From contig NZ_JAASRM010000001.1 in NCBI RefSeq assembly GCF_011761565.1, forward strand, positions 2,480,139 to 2,544,138: a DNA stretch of 64,000 nucleotides. The letters are read 5' to 3'. The notes under the pieces were generated by a model that made no database searches, had not been told where the DNA came from, and worked only from the letters and a program-made list of their open reading frames with translations. Source of the DNA: Rhizomicrobium palustre (lineage in GTDB: Bacteria > Pseudomonadota > Alphaproteobacteria > Micropepsales > Micropepsaceae). This document shows, piece by piece, positions 42,450 to 51,154 of the stretch (position 1 is the stretch's first letter; the number at the start of each line of letters is the position of its first letter). The translations under genes and the position numbers were made by a program.

Positions 42450-43030
42450 ATAATATCAATGGCTTAGCCATTGAGTTCGGCGCAAAGCGATTTTCTAGCT
42501 ACCCATAGCTACCCGTCGTGCTCGGATCGGGAGGAGTGCTCACTTAGCTCCGATGGTCTGTGAATCTTCAGTGGTGCAGTCACTGTACGGATAGTCGCCG
42601 TCACGAGTGCGCAGGTGCTTCCACGATCTTTTGAGTCGCCCGCCAAGCTGTGCCTTCGGCAATGTGTCCTGTCCGGACACATAGGCGACGGCTGTTCCGG
42701 GACGTGGTTGACACAAACTGGCATGAAAAGGGTTTGAAGGAGGCCGACCATGCGGTGGCGGGATGTGCCCAATCGTGGACCCCGCGTCTGGATTGGTTAG
42801 CCAGGCTGCAGGCTGGCGCGAACCGGTGAGAACTTTGCCATCGTTTCGGGATTTGCCCGCAGATGGGATTGTGAGGCATCGCTCTCATGCTCCGTGACGG
42901 GGCAGGCAAAGGCTCCTTTGGCATATTCACGCGCCGTGACGTACTCAAAGCATCGCCGACACGTCTATTACGACTATGCTGTGTCGCGAGAAGTCTGGTT
43001 TTCGTTGCACAGCTAAGGACCGCAATCCCG
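42450..43030. other. gene-poor DNA directly behind tRNA-Glu
   Basis: 581 bases with no supported gene. A 9-bp direct repeat TAGCTACCC occurs at 42496-42504 and 42506-42514. A 16-codon frame at 42750-42800 has a good GGAGG ribosome site but no recognisable product. Open frames here have no plausible protein character. It looks like decayed mobile-element DNA. Confidence 0.4.
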
Positions 43031-43240
43031 TCAGATTGCGGTTCCGTTACAAGAGGTGTTGCACCGGCGACGTTCGGCAAGGAATTGCAGTAATTGCCGG
43101 CGCTGGTAGCGGACTGCGCGTTGCCCGACTTTGATGAAATTCGGCCCGCCACCACGAGAACGCAGGGTGCTGAGGGGTGCCACTGCAAGCCCTGTAATCC
43201 GGCTCGCTTCAGCCGTATCCACCGCTTCATCCAGCCACAT
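43031..43240 (-). CDS. AlpA/excisionase-like small DNA-binding protein
   Basis: 69-aa product from ATG 43240 with a winged-HTH pattern: VDTAEASRITGLAVAPLSTL, then RSRGGGPNFIKVGQRAVRYQ and RRQLLQFLAERR. This is the layout of AlpA/MerR-like excisionases of integrated elements, whose motif reads roughly G-GP-F-K-G--VRY----L--WL. No integrase is found beside it, so it is probably a remnant of an element that inserted at the tRNA. Start signals are weak. Confidence 0.6.
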   Translation of the reverse strand: MWLDEAVDTAEASRITGLAVAPLSTLRSRGGGPNFIKVGQRAVRYQRRQLLQFLAERRRCNTSCNGTAI

Positions 43241-44285
43241 GGGATTACTCTTTAGAACATCAGCGAGACTCGGGAGGTCTGTATTCAGTTAGGTCACATT
43301 GGTGCCGTTAATTGCTTGCTTGGTGCCGGTGCGTGCAGATGCAATTAGGTGAATGGTCATCGGCTTTGCTCGTTTTGGGATTGGGCGTGATGGGAATGCA
43401 CCGCTGACACCGGCCGATTGCTAGAGCCCTTTCGGGCGAAAGGGTGGGTGTGTTCGCACGGATGGTCATCAAGGAGGTGGTCAATTTTAGCCGTTCTGAG
43501 ACCAGCATCCGCGGCAGGTACGCAACACTCGATAATCATCATGAATTGCCTCGACGTTTGCTTGCATTTGTGCGCACCGAGTAAGCTCGCATCTGGCTTT
43601 CCCAGCTAGGTGGCTCACTTGGAGAGGGCATCTCTCCAACTGGGGGCTAGAGGAGAAGTACGGCGGATATTTTGGGTGGCGATTGCGCAAGCGAGATAAA
43701 AACAGAATACGCGGTGCGTTCCGGCGCCCAGATAGCGATTCTCGCGGTATCCCTACGCACTGAGGAATGGGGGCGGGCTGGTTGAAAGTTCTCGCTCGCA
43801 CAGGTCGCGTCTTTTAGTCCTCATCACGTTAAAAGGTTCGCGCATATCGTAAGGGCAACTGTTCGTTGCTGCCCCAATGAACGCGCTTTTCCCCCGCCTC
43901 GCCAGCGCGCTTTGTGTGTTGGTTTTGATGCACTTTTAGGTTTTTGGAATGAGGATAGAAAACGACGCAGGTACTGTTCTGCTTGGTAAAGTCAAAATTC
44001 TTGGGAGGTGTTGCAATCCGACGCAACCTCAAGCGACTGCGCCCCTCCATGTAAGCGCGCTCCCGCGTGAGGAGCGACTTTTATCGTCTGTGCCCAGATG
44101 CATGGAAATCGATGAAATGAGCAGCACCGCTATAGGTATTAGTGCCAACCATAGACGCGTTGTACATTCTGTCGTTAGGTGTGTGGCGCATCGGCCCACT
44201 TTCGCCTTAACAAGAAATACGCTTGCTAACCTTCTAGAGAGATTATTTACTTACCATACGTTGAACTGCAAAGAGCCACCTATCG
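43241..44285. other. gene-poor stretch before the GGDEF/EAL-like gene
   Basis: About 1 kb without a supported gene. Frames such as 43949-44365 lack protein-like composition. AT content is higher than in the housekeeping part and the reading frames are broken, as expected for degraded inserted DNA. Confidence 0.4.
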
Positions 44286-45584
44286 ATGCTGAGCCAGGCG
44301 TCACATCAACTAAAAAACGCCGCGTCGCCGTCAGTTTTGGCGCGAGGGTGTGTGAACGTCATTGAGTTCGATGGTCTCATGGAGCATGCCGCGGCGCGCT
44401 GGCCGCGGATCCGCGATGGTGTCTATGCTCGTCTTGAAACGCTGCTGGCTGCCAAGCTCGGTCCTAATGACCTGTTCGTTCGCTTGGGGGAGACCGCATA
44501 TCTCGTAACCATGCCGACTAGCGGGGCTCAAGAAGTAAGCGCTGTATGCACGCGCGTGGCGTTCGATCTGCATACGAGCTTCTTAGGAGAATGCAGCTTG
44601 GCGCAGCTCCATGTCAGCCTCGTTTCGGAATGTGACCAGGACACCCTTGCGTTCAATCGTCTGGGCGTTGATCAGATTATCAGGATCGCAAAAGACGTTG
44701 GGATTCTCGACCAGCTGAGATTTCGGCCTTCAGAGGCTGAAATGGATACCGGCGCTGCGGGCGCAAGTCGCGCGAAGCAAAGTGTGGGAGGCGTAGCTTC
44801 TGCCCCGGTTGTTTCAGCGGCTGGCGCCGCTGCTGAGAGTTCGCCGGATATCGAATATCATTATATTCCGATCTGGGCGGTTCCGAGCTCGGCGATCACG
44901 ACATATGCTTGCGAGCCGAAATCCATCTACCTGACATCCCGCACGCAACCGGTAGCCTTGTCCTATCTGTCGCCGCGGGATCGCATGCAGGTAGAGCTCT
45001 CATGCCTTCAAGTAGGTCTCGCGCAGCTCACGAAATCCATCTCGAATGGAGCTCGCTTTCTATTGGCTGCGCCAATTTCGTTTGAGATGCTCGGGGCACC
45101 GGTCGGGCGTGCAGCGGTATTATCCCTCTGCAAGGAGTTGCCGAATGATATTCGTCAGTATCTTTCGTTTTTGATCTATGAAGTGCCGCCGGGAGTTGCT
45201 CAGACGCGGCTTGCCAATATGGTCAATGCCCTCAGATCGGTATCGCGCGGCGTTTCGGCGACGATCGCTCCCACGCTGCGCGCCTATACGGCATACCAAG
45301 GCATTGGGCTTCGGGCGATAGGCTTTGATATGCGGGAATTTACGAATCTCTGCCCATTTCAGCAGAACGACGCCGAGCAGCTTGCCCAATTTGCTCGCCG
45401 TTCCAATTTGGGAACTCTTATTGCCAACGTGAAAGAAAAAAGCACCCTGAAATACGCTCAAGACGCAGGCATACAGCTTCTGAGCGGGGCCGCAATTGCA
45501 CCTTATTGTGTAGAGCCTCGCGGAATGTGCCGTCTTACCTGGGCGGAAACTCTCTCCAAGCCAGATACGGAATTGTGGGTCTGA
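44286..45584 (+). CDS. degenerate GGDEF/EAL-like signalling protein
   Basis: 432-aa cytoplasmic product. The N-terminal ~130 residues resemble a GGDEF-type fold with lost motif (NDLFVRLGETAYLVTMP where R-GGDEF is expected). After an Ala/Ser/Gly linker, the C-terminal ~230 residues resemble an EAL domain (YHYIPIWAVPSSAITTYACE at the start, PTLRAYTAYQGIGLRAIGFD where the DDFG-type motif should be) without catalytic residues. It is therefore more likely a sensor or protein-interaction partner than a c-di-GMP enzyme. The start is uncertain (ATG 44286, weak ribosome site). It stands 5' of a FIST-like gene and the stressosome cluster. Confidence 0.55.
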   Translation: MLSQASHQLKNAASPSVLARGCVNVIEFDGLMEHAAARWPRIRDGVYARLETLLAAKLGPNDLFVRLGETAYLVTMPTSGAQEVSAVCTRVAFDLHTSFLGECSLAQLHVSLVSECDQDTLAFNRLGVDQIIRIAKDVGILDQLRFRPSEAEMDTGAAGASRAKQSVGGVASAPVVSAAGAAAESSPDIEYHYIPIWAVPSSAITTYACEPKSIYLTSRTQPVALSYLSPRDRMQVELSCLQVGLAQLTKSISNGARFLLAAPISFEMLGAPVGRAAVLSLCKELPNDIRQYLSFLIYEVPPGVAQTRLANMVNALRSVSRGVSATIAPTLRAYTAYQGIGLRAIGFDMREFTNLCPFQQNDAEQLAQFARRSNLGTLIANVKEKSTLKYAQDAGIQLLSGAAIAPYCVEPRGMCRLTWAETLSKPDTELWV

Positions 45585-45737
45585 CGGGATAGGGTACCTT
45601 CAATGCCTGCGATGCACGGGTCAGAAATGCGCCGTGGCTTAGGGCGCTCACATGTGCAGCCAAGAGCACCTACTCAGATAAAGCACCCGTTCGGGTGAGC
45701 GCTCGCTTAGGCCGCATTGCGGATAAAGTCCAAGACG

Positions 45738-46751
45738 TCAAACGCTATCACTGACCTTGAGATAAACGAGGGTCTGATTAAGTAGTATATAGGCGATTTC
45801 GCCATAGGTCATTGGGCCGACAAATGGGCCGGTCTTTTTCCCCTCCAAGTTCGCGCTCAGATAATTGAGCAGGCAGTTGCAGGAAAACGCGATAACGCAG
45901 GCGCCGGCGTTCTGAATATACTGTTCAAGCTCCATATATTGTTCGAACGTTTTTGTGTAATTCTCGATGGGATTGGCAAAGCGATATTCAACCCCTGCAA
46001 AGACGGGTGCGTAGAATTGTACTGTCGCAAGATCTGCATCGATAGACCGAATAGAGACATTGACTAGCGCGCCGTTGTGGCTCGCCATGAGCGGGCGCGT
46101 AGGGTCAATGTGCTGCGCTGTGAGGTATGAGGCAAAGTTCTCAAGCTTGCCGTCAATACGGCACTGGTCATCGCAAACGAACCCGTCCTGTTGAAATACG
46201 ATGACATCGCCATCGCTCGGCGAGAACAGGTTGATTGTCTGAAGGTGGGCAAGCTTTCCCTTTGGTAGGGACACATGGAGTGCCACGGCTTCATTCAGCA
46301 GGGGAGACGCGCGGCCAGCAAAAACCATTGGTCGGCGGGTTTCCATTTCAGATATCTCAACACCCGAAACCCATCCGAGCAGGGGGCTGGCGAAGACATC
46401 TTCGTAAAACGGGACGCCTTTGGCAAAAGATGCATGAATTTCGCTTCCACCGGGAACAATAAGAACCGTAAAGCCAGAGCGCGGATAGTCGCGCGCGATA
46501 TGGGGTATTTCGGTAATCTTATACCGGCTGAGTACTGCCTTTTCCGCGACGTCGGATAGGTCGGTTACAAATATATGTTCTTTGTCAGTCACTCCGCCGT
46601 CTTCTGTCATGAAGGAGGCTGTGGTGCCTCCTATCCAATTTCCCTCTGGCAGTTGGGTGAGCAAGATTTCATCACCTGCGAGGAGGAGTGTGCGGCCTTG
46701 CCGGATCAATTCAGCTGTATCTTCGGTTGAATATAGTCCGTTCTGTGCCAT
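45738..46751 (-). CDS. FIST-C-like protein (DUF6976-like)
   Basis: 337-aa soluble protein. The C-terminal third reads ACVIAFSCNCLLNYLSANLE and then GPFVGPMTYGEIAYILLNQT, resembling the end of FIST-C sensory domains (GEI and a following NQT). The N-terminal part contains GGTTASFMTEDGGVTDKEHI. FIST proteins bind small ligands and sit next to signalling kinases. I recall a DUF6976 label for such proteins but cannot confirm it. Convergent to the GGDEF/EAL-like gene. Two TCCGTAT-type motifs lie 106-143 bp upstream. Confidence 0.65.
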   Translation of the reverse strand: MAQNGLYSTEDTAELIRQGRTLLLAGDEILLTQLPEGNWIGGTTASFMTEDGGVTDKEHIFVTDLSDVAEKAVLSRYKITEIPHIARDYPRSGFTVLIVPGGSEIHASFAKGVPFYEDVFASPLLGWVSGVEISEMETRRPMVFAGRASPLLNEAVALHVSLPKGKLAHLQTINLFSPSDGDVIVFQQDGFVCDDQCRIDGKLENFASYLTAQHIDPTRPLMASHNGALVNVSIRSIDADLATVQFYAPVFAGVEYRFANPIENYTKTFEQYMELEQYIQNAGACVIAFSCNCLLNYLSANLEGKKTGPFVGPMTYGEIAYILLNQTLVYLKVSDSV

Positions 46752-47281
46752 CGGTTTCCCGTTTCTTGGTCAGTTCTCGTTTAGCAGTAGATGACCATGC
46801 AGACAGGCTGAGACGCGGATTATAGCTGTGAAACGGCGATCAAATACTTAAAGACTCCGAAAATACGTGTTCGGGCTATCCGACAAATACGGATTTTACG
46901 GGAAAGCATCCCTTGCCACCCCCTCAATCAGGCAAACTACGTAGAGCTGTCTCGCGGGGCCTCCGGCAGGAGACGATTGCTTTGAAGTGTACTGTGCCAA
47001 AAAATTGCAATAACACCATCGTCGCTACGAGCGTGGTAACGATCCTTGGGAGCTAGTCCTACTATATTCGACGTCCGTATATGCTCAAGTTTTTGGTATA
47101 GCGAACGCATTCATCCTCTGCCGCGGGTCGCGCTCAAGTTCGGTTTAGGCGAGGGTGGGTATGCCCCGCCTTTGACGTTTCGGCGTTCGCAGCTCCGAGC
47201 GTGGCTGCGCCTCGTCCCATGTTTGTGCTGGATGCGGCGGATGGCAGATCGAAAAATCGTTCTGCGCCATTAGCTGGGCCG
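46752..47281. other. intergenic region upstream of the FIST-like gene
   Basis: 530 bases without a gene. Apart from the TCCGTAT-type repeats at 46857-46894, nothing recognisable is seen. It separates the FIST-like gene from the 3' end of the stressosome operon on the same strand. Confidence 0.4.
46857..46894 (-). promoter_or_regulatory. tandem TCCGTAT-type motifs upstream of the FIST-like gene
   Basis: On the minus strand ATCCGTATTTGTCGG (46880-46894) and CACGTATTTTCGG (46857-46869) form a direct repeat with a 23-bp period, 106-143 bp before the start codon. Related single motifs stand before the FixJ-type receiver and the small-gene pair near 17 kb. Candidate response-regulator site. Confidence 0.35.
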
Positions 47282-48736
47282 CTACTCTGGAAGGCGATCA
47301 GGAACAGTGAAGTGAAAGCAGGCCCCGCCCCCGGGCGCCACATCGACCCAGATGGTGCCGCCGTGTGATTCGACGATGGAGCGGCAAATCGACAGCCCGA
47401 TGCCCATGCCTTCTGCCTTGGTTGTCACGAACGGGCTGAATAGCCGGTCGGCGATTTCCGGCGGCAATCCGGGACCACTGTCGCTAACGGCAATTTCTAT
47501 CCAATATTCTTCCTTGCGTTTGGTCGAAATGATGATTTCACGGCGGCCACTGTCCACCATCGCTTCGGCCGCATTGCGGAAGAGATTGACGAGCACTTGT
47601 TCGATCTGGACCCGGTTTATCATCGCCTCTTCGACAGAACTGTCGAGCAGGAATTGGATCTTGGTTTCATCCTTGTTATCGAACAAGGCCAGCGCATAGG
47701 CTTCTTTCAGGACTTCATCCAGCGGTTCGAGCAAACGGTCGGTCGTCCCTCGTGCGGTGAAATCGCGCAAATTGCGAATGACATCCGCAGCCCTGCGGGC
47801 TTGGCGCAACGCCTTATCTACTAGATCACTCAGCGTTTCGAGCGCTACCGGCGCGGCGAGGCTGCGTTTAGCCACGTTGAGGTAATTCATCACGGCCGCA
47901 AGTGGCTGATTGAGCTCATGGGAAAGGGCGGTGCCCATCTGCCCCATGACGCTCTGCCGGGAGAATTTGGCCAGCTGGTTCTGCAGCTCGCGATAGCGTG
48001 CCTCGGCGACTTTTTGTTCGGTGATGTCGTACACGGTGCAGATGATGCGCCCGACATCGCCCCGCTGCATGGAGCTGAGTTCACCCTCGGCGCGCACGAA
48101 ACGCTTCGCCCCATCGAGTGAATGAAGCCGGAACTCGACCGGTCGGGGATCGTCACCCTGCTTGAGCAGGGTAAGCCAGTCGCGGTAATGCGCAATGTCG
48201 TCGCCGTCGACGAAATGCGCAACACCATCGGGAGCCGGCGGCCGCCTGTCCGCAGACAGGCCACACATGCGGTACATCTGATCGGACCAGCGCTCGGTAC
48301 CCGAGGCTAGATCGAGTTGCCAGCTTCCCATGCCTGCAATGCGCTGCGCTTGGTTCAGCCGCTCTTCGGCTTCGCGATAGGCGGTGGTGCGTTCTGCGAC
48401 CCGCTTTTCGAGATCCTCATTGGCCGTTCGAAGTTTGTAGGCCACGTCGCGCCAGCCCAGATAGGCCATCTCGTAGGGCGCGGCGACCTGCGTCAGGAAT
48501 TCATTGGCCCGTTCGACCTTCTTCGAGACCTCGTCGGAATGAAGGACGTCGGAAGACACCGCCTTGTAGTGGATCGCCAATAGATCGACGAGACTGTGTC
48601 CTTCCTCAAGGATGGACCGACCGAGTTCAAGGCCCGTTTCGAGTGAGGATTCATCCGCAGGCTTGCGGACATAGTCGCGCAAGGCACGGCGGTAACGCTG
48701 GCGCGACGCGATGTTCCTGGCAGGTGCTGCGCTCAT
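47282..48736 (-). CDS. histidine kinase with RsbU N-terminal-like domain
   Basis: 484-aa soluble kinase. Residues ~10-100 (LGRSILEEGHSLVDLLAIHY to QVAAPYEMAYLGWRDV) match the RsbU N-terminal domain that RsbT binds in Bacillus. A coiled coil (ANEDLEKRVAERTTAYREAE) and a PAS domain follow, then the phosphoacceptor His in LSHELNQPLAAVMNYLNVAK and an ATPase domain (N box LFRNAAEAM, DSGPGLP, GMGIGLSICR). Paralogous kinase core at 18147-19649. Its ATG overlaps the stop of the RsbX-like gene (ATGA). Inference: RsbT released from the stressosome switches this kinase instead of an RsbU phosphatase. Confidence 0.88.
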   Translation of the reverse strand: MSAAPARNIASRQRYRRALRDYVRKPADESSLETGLELGRSILEEGHSLVDLLAIHYKAVSSDVLHSDEVSKKVERANEFLTQVAAPYEMAYLGWRDVAYKLRTANEDLEKRVAERTTAYREAEERLNQAQRIAGMGSWQLDLASGTERWSDQMYRMCGLSADRRPPAPDGVAHFVDGDDIAHYRDWLTLLKQGDDPRPVEFRLHSLDGAKRFVRAEGELSSMQRGDVGRIICTVYDITEQKVAEARYRELQNQLAKFSRQSVMGQMGTALSHELNQPLAAVMNYLNVAKRSLAAPVALETLSDLVDKALRQARRAADVIRNLRDFTARGTTDRLLEPLDEVLKEAYALALFDNKDETKIQFLLDSSVEEAMINRVQIEQVLVNLFRNAAEAMVDSGRREIIISTKRKEEYWIEIAVSDSGPGLPPEIADRLFSPFVTTKAEGMGIGLSICRSIVESHGGTIWVDVAPGGGACFHFTVPDRLPE

Positions 48737-49392
48737 GGTTGCCCCGGACCGCTGGCCGATGGATCCGTCGGCGGATTTTCGTTCCAGCGCAAAACGAGAA
48801 CCAAGGCGTCGTCGGTTTCCTTGCTGTGGCGTTTGAGGAGACTATCCGCGATAGCTTGGCATGGCGCCTGGCAGTCGACATCGCGGTAAAAAACCTCCGC
48901 AATGCCGTCGGTGGCAAACAGGACGAGATCGCCGACCTGAAAATCGAGCGTCTCGCTCAACGTCTGCATCCGCGCCGGCACGCGATGACCGATGATGCCG
49001 CCGCGCGGCAAGACACTGTGAACGCTCGCCTGGCCCCGTGATGTCGGGCGAAGACGCAAGGCAGCAACATTGCCGATGGAGAGCCACGACATCTGGCCGG
49101 CGGTCGGCTGCAGGTGCGCGAGCGCCATGACGGCGCCACGGCTTTTCTTCAGCATCTGGTGACAGCGCTCGACCTGCACCGGCAGTATGTCGTCTACATG
49201 CTTGGAGATGGCATGTACGGCGAGTTTGCCCGCAAACGCCGCCGCCGGGCCGTGTCCCAAGCCGTCCACAACGCTGACGACGGTTCCGTGCCGGGATGGC
49301 AGCACGACGAACCGGTCTCCCGACTCCTTCTCACCGGCCAAGGTTCGGGCGGCGGCGCCGATCTCCAGGGGCTGCAACGCTTGCGCCGGCAT
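48733..49392 (-). CDS. SpoIIE/PP2C-type phosphatase, RsbX-like
   Basis: 219-aa protein phosphatase domain. Metal-binding aspartates occur in VVSVVDGLGHGPAAA and LVLFATDGIAE. In stressosome operons RsbX dephosphorylates RsbS and RsbR to reset the complex. Size (no extra N-terminal domain) and position after rsbT support RsbX over RsbU. ATG 49392 (MPAQALQP) follows the rsbT stop by 2 nt; the stop overlaps the kinase start. Confidence 0.85.
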   Translation of the reverse strand: MPAQALQPLEIGAAARTLAGEKESGDRFVVLPSRHGTVVSVVDGLGHGPAAAFAGKLAVHAISKHVDDILPVQVERCHQMLKKSRGAVMALAHLQPTAGQMSWLSIGNVAALRLRPTSRGQASVHSVLPRGGIIGHRVPARMQTLSETLDFQVGDLVLFATDGIAEVFYRDVDCQAPCQAIADSLLKRHSKETDDALVLVLRWNENPPTDPSASGPGQP

Positions 49393-49394
49393 CT

Positions 49395-49805
49395 CTAGCG
49401 CTCCCACTTGACCATGGTCACTATCGTTCCCTTGCCGGGCTCAGAGACAAGTTCGAATTCGTCCATCAACCGCTTGGATCCTGGCAGCCCCAAGCCTAGA
49501 CCTTTCGAGGTCGAAAAACCGTCCTGCATTGCCCGCTCGACATCAGCGATACCCGGTCCACGGTCGCGGGCAATGATGACAAGGCCGCGGCGACGGTCGC
49601 GGGCGGCCAGCTGCAAGACGATTTCGCCTTCGCCCGCATAGGAAACGATATTTCGGGCGATTTCCGAAATGGCCGTTGCGATCAATGTCAATTCGCTGCT
49701 GGAAAAATGCAGCGACGAAACGAGATTGCGCGCCCTTTGGCGGGCCATCACGATATCGACATCCGCCTTGATCGGCACGACCAGTTCATGTTCCTCAGTC
49801 GCCAT
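49395..49805 (-). CDS. rsbT: RsbT-like serine/threonine kinase (GHKL ATPase)
   Basis: 136-aa anti-sigma-type kinase. ATP-binding motifs are LIATAISEIARNIVSYAGEG (N box), IIARDRGPGI and KGLGLGLPGSKRLMDEF. RsbT phosphorylates RsbS and RsbR in the stressosome and, once freed, activates a partner with an RsbU-N domain. The gene overlaps rsbS by 11 nt. ATG 49805 (MATEEHE) is preferred over the upstream GTG. Confidence 0.9.
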   Translation of the reverse strand: MATEEHELVVPIKADVDIVMARQRARNLVSSLHFSSSELTLIATAISEIARNIVSYAGEGEIVLQLAARDRRRGLVIIARDRGPGIADVERAMQDGFSTSKGLGLGLPGSKRLMDEFELVSEPGKGTIVTMVKWER

Positions 49806-50169
49806 CGAGAGCGTTTCCACGATTACGCGACTTCAACAGCGCAAGGCCGTCTTCGAGATCAAGAGCCGTCGCGGCTCCTTCCAGGGTGAGGCCAAGCTGC
49901 ACCATGGAGAACGCCACATCGGGCTGGATGCCGACGACGACACATTCCGCGCCCAGGAGCTTCACCATTTGGGTGATGCCACGCAATGTGCGTGCAGCAA
50001 ACGAATCCAACACGTCAAGCATGGCAACATCGACAATGACGCCGGTGGCCCGGTGCCTCTGAACGCCCGAAACCAACTCATCACGGAGTGCAGCCAAGTC
50101 GGCATCGCTCATGGAGCCCTGCACCGATGCAATCAGCACGTGATGCTGTTTGAGGATAGAGGCACGCAT
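49795..50169 (-). CDS. rsbS: RsbS-like STAS domain protein
   Basis: 124-aa single STAS domain. Begins MRASILKQHHVLIASVQGSM; the phosphorylatable Ser lies in MLDVLDSFAARTLRGI. RsbS is the scaffold of the stressosome with RsbR and holds RsbT until phosphorylated. ATG 50169 starts the conserved region; it lies 16 nt behind the rsbR stop. Overlaps rsbT at the end, so production of the two is probably coupled. Confidence 0.9.
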   Translation of the reverse strand: MRASILKQHHVLIASVQGSMSDADLAALRDELVSGVQRHRATGVIVDVAMLDVLDSFAARTLRGITQMVKLLGAECVVVGIQPDVAFSMVQLGLTLEGAATALDLEDGLALLKSRNRGNALDGD

Positions 50170-50185
50170 GGTGAATGCCCTCGAT

Positions 50186-51154
50186 CTAACTCGGGCCCCC
50201 TCTGTCACGCATCCGCATCAGCGAATAGCCGGCCAGCTTATCGGCCTCTTCGATGCCGCTTTGCAGGTCGCCTACCGTCATCATTCTTCCCAGATCGATA
50301 CCGAGCGTGACCATGGTCTGCGCGATTTCCGGCGACACGCCCGCAATGATCGCGGTGGCGCCCATCAGGCGTGCTGCTTCGACCGTCTGGACGATATGAT
50401 TGGCCACGCGAGAATCGACGGCCTGAACGCCGGTGACGTCGATAACGACCGCCTTGGCGCGGTTGTTGCGTATTGCCATCAGCAATTGCTCGGTGAGTTG
50501 GCGGGCTCTTTCGCCGGAGATCAGGCCGATGACCGGCACCAATAGCATTCCATCACGAAATGGAAGCACCGGCGTCGGAAGCTCCTGGATGGCCTCGCGC
50601 TGTTCGCGGATGGTTTGCTCGCTCGAGTCGATGTAGGTGTCGATGGCAAGCCCGATGTCGAGGAACGTCAGCTTCATTAGGGAAAGGAAGGCGGTCCATG
50701 ACTTTTGCGGATCCGATGCATAAGCTTCGGCGAGACGGTTGGCGACGGCCCTGAGATAGAAATTATACATACCGAGATAGGCTTTGACCGGCAGCCCGAC
50801 ACGTTCATGCACAGCGCCGATCCTGAGCCTGTCCTTTGCATAAGCGAGATCGTAATTGCCTTGGGTCAAGCGCAGAAAATACTGCTGCTGCGCATTCTTG
50901 ACATGCTCCAAGGTGGCGGGATCACTGAAGAACGTTGCGGTGTCCTCAAACGAGAGGAGGTGTTCGTAAAAATCATCAATGACGGACTGGGCATAACGGC
51001 GCGCCAACTCGTTGATCGATTTCAGGTTTTCCTCGTCACCATCATCGAATTGCAGGAACTGTTTGCGGCGGAACAGTTCCTGGTCCGTCATCTCGGTGCC
51101 CGACCTCGGCTCGGTGGCAGAAAGGACTTCGCCCGCAGCATTTTTGCCTGCCAT
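50186..51154 (-). CDS. rsbR: RsbR-like stressosome sensor with globin domain
   Basis: 322-aa protein: an N-terminal sensor globin (about residues 20-185) and a C-terminal STAS domain. The globin part carries a probable haem-proximal His116 in RIGAVHERVGLPVKAYLGMY, the pattern of globin-coupled sensors, so oxygen, NO or CO sensing is possible. The STAS domain has VPVIGLISGERARQLTEQLL and VDSRVANHIVQ with a candidate phosphosite. ATG 51154 has a strong GAGGGAGG ribosome site. First gene of rsbR-rsbS-rsbT-rsbX-kinase. Confidence 0.9.
   Translation of the reverse strand: MAGKNAAGEVLSATEPRSGTEMTDQELFRRKQFLQFDDGDEENLKSINELARRYAQSVIDDFYEHLLSFEDTATFFSDPATLEHVKNAQQQYFLRLTQGNYDLAYAKDRLRIGAVHERVGLPVKAYLGMYNFYLRAVANRLAEAYASDPQKSWTAFLSLMKLTFLDIGLAIDTYIDSSEQTIREQREAIQELPTPVLPFRDGMLLVPVIGLISGERARQLTEQLLMAIRNNRAKAVVIDVTGVQAVDSRVANHIVQTVEAARLMGATAIIAGVSPEIAQTMVTLGIDLGRMMTVGDLQSGIEEADKLAGYSLMRMRDRGGPS

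Noticed and set aside
42750-42800. 16-codon frame with a good GGAGG ribosome site
   Set aside because: Too short to judge, no downstream gene to make it a leader peptide, and it lies in decayed DNA.
42601-43230. 209-codon minus-strand frame behind tRNA-Glu
   Set aside because: No protein-like pattern or ribosome site; overlaps the better-supported AlpA-like gene in another frame.
43949-44365. 138-codon plus-strand frame overlapping the start of the GGDEF/EAL-like gene
   Set aside because: Composition not protein-like and no recognisable domain.
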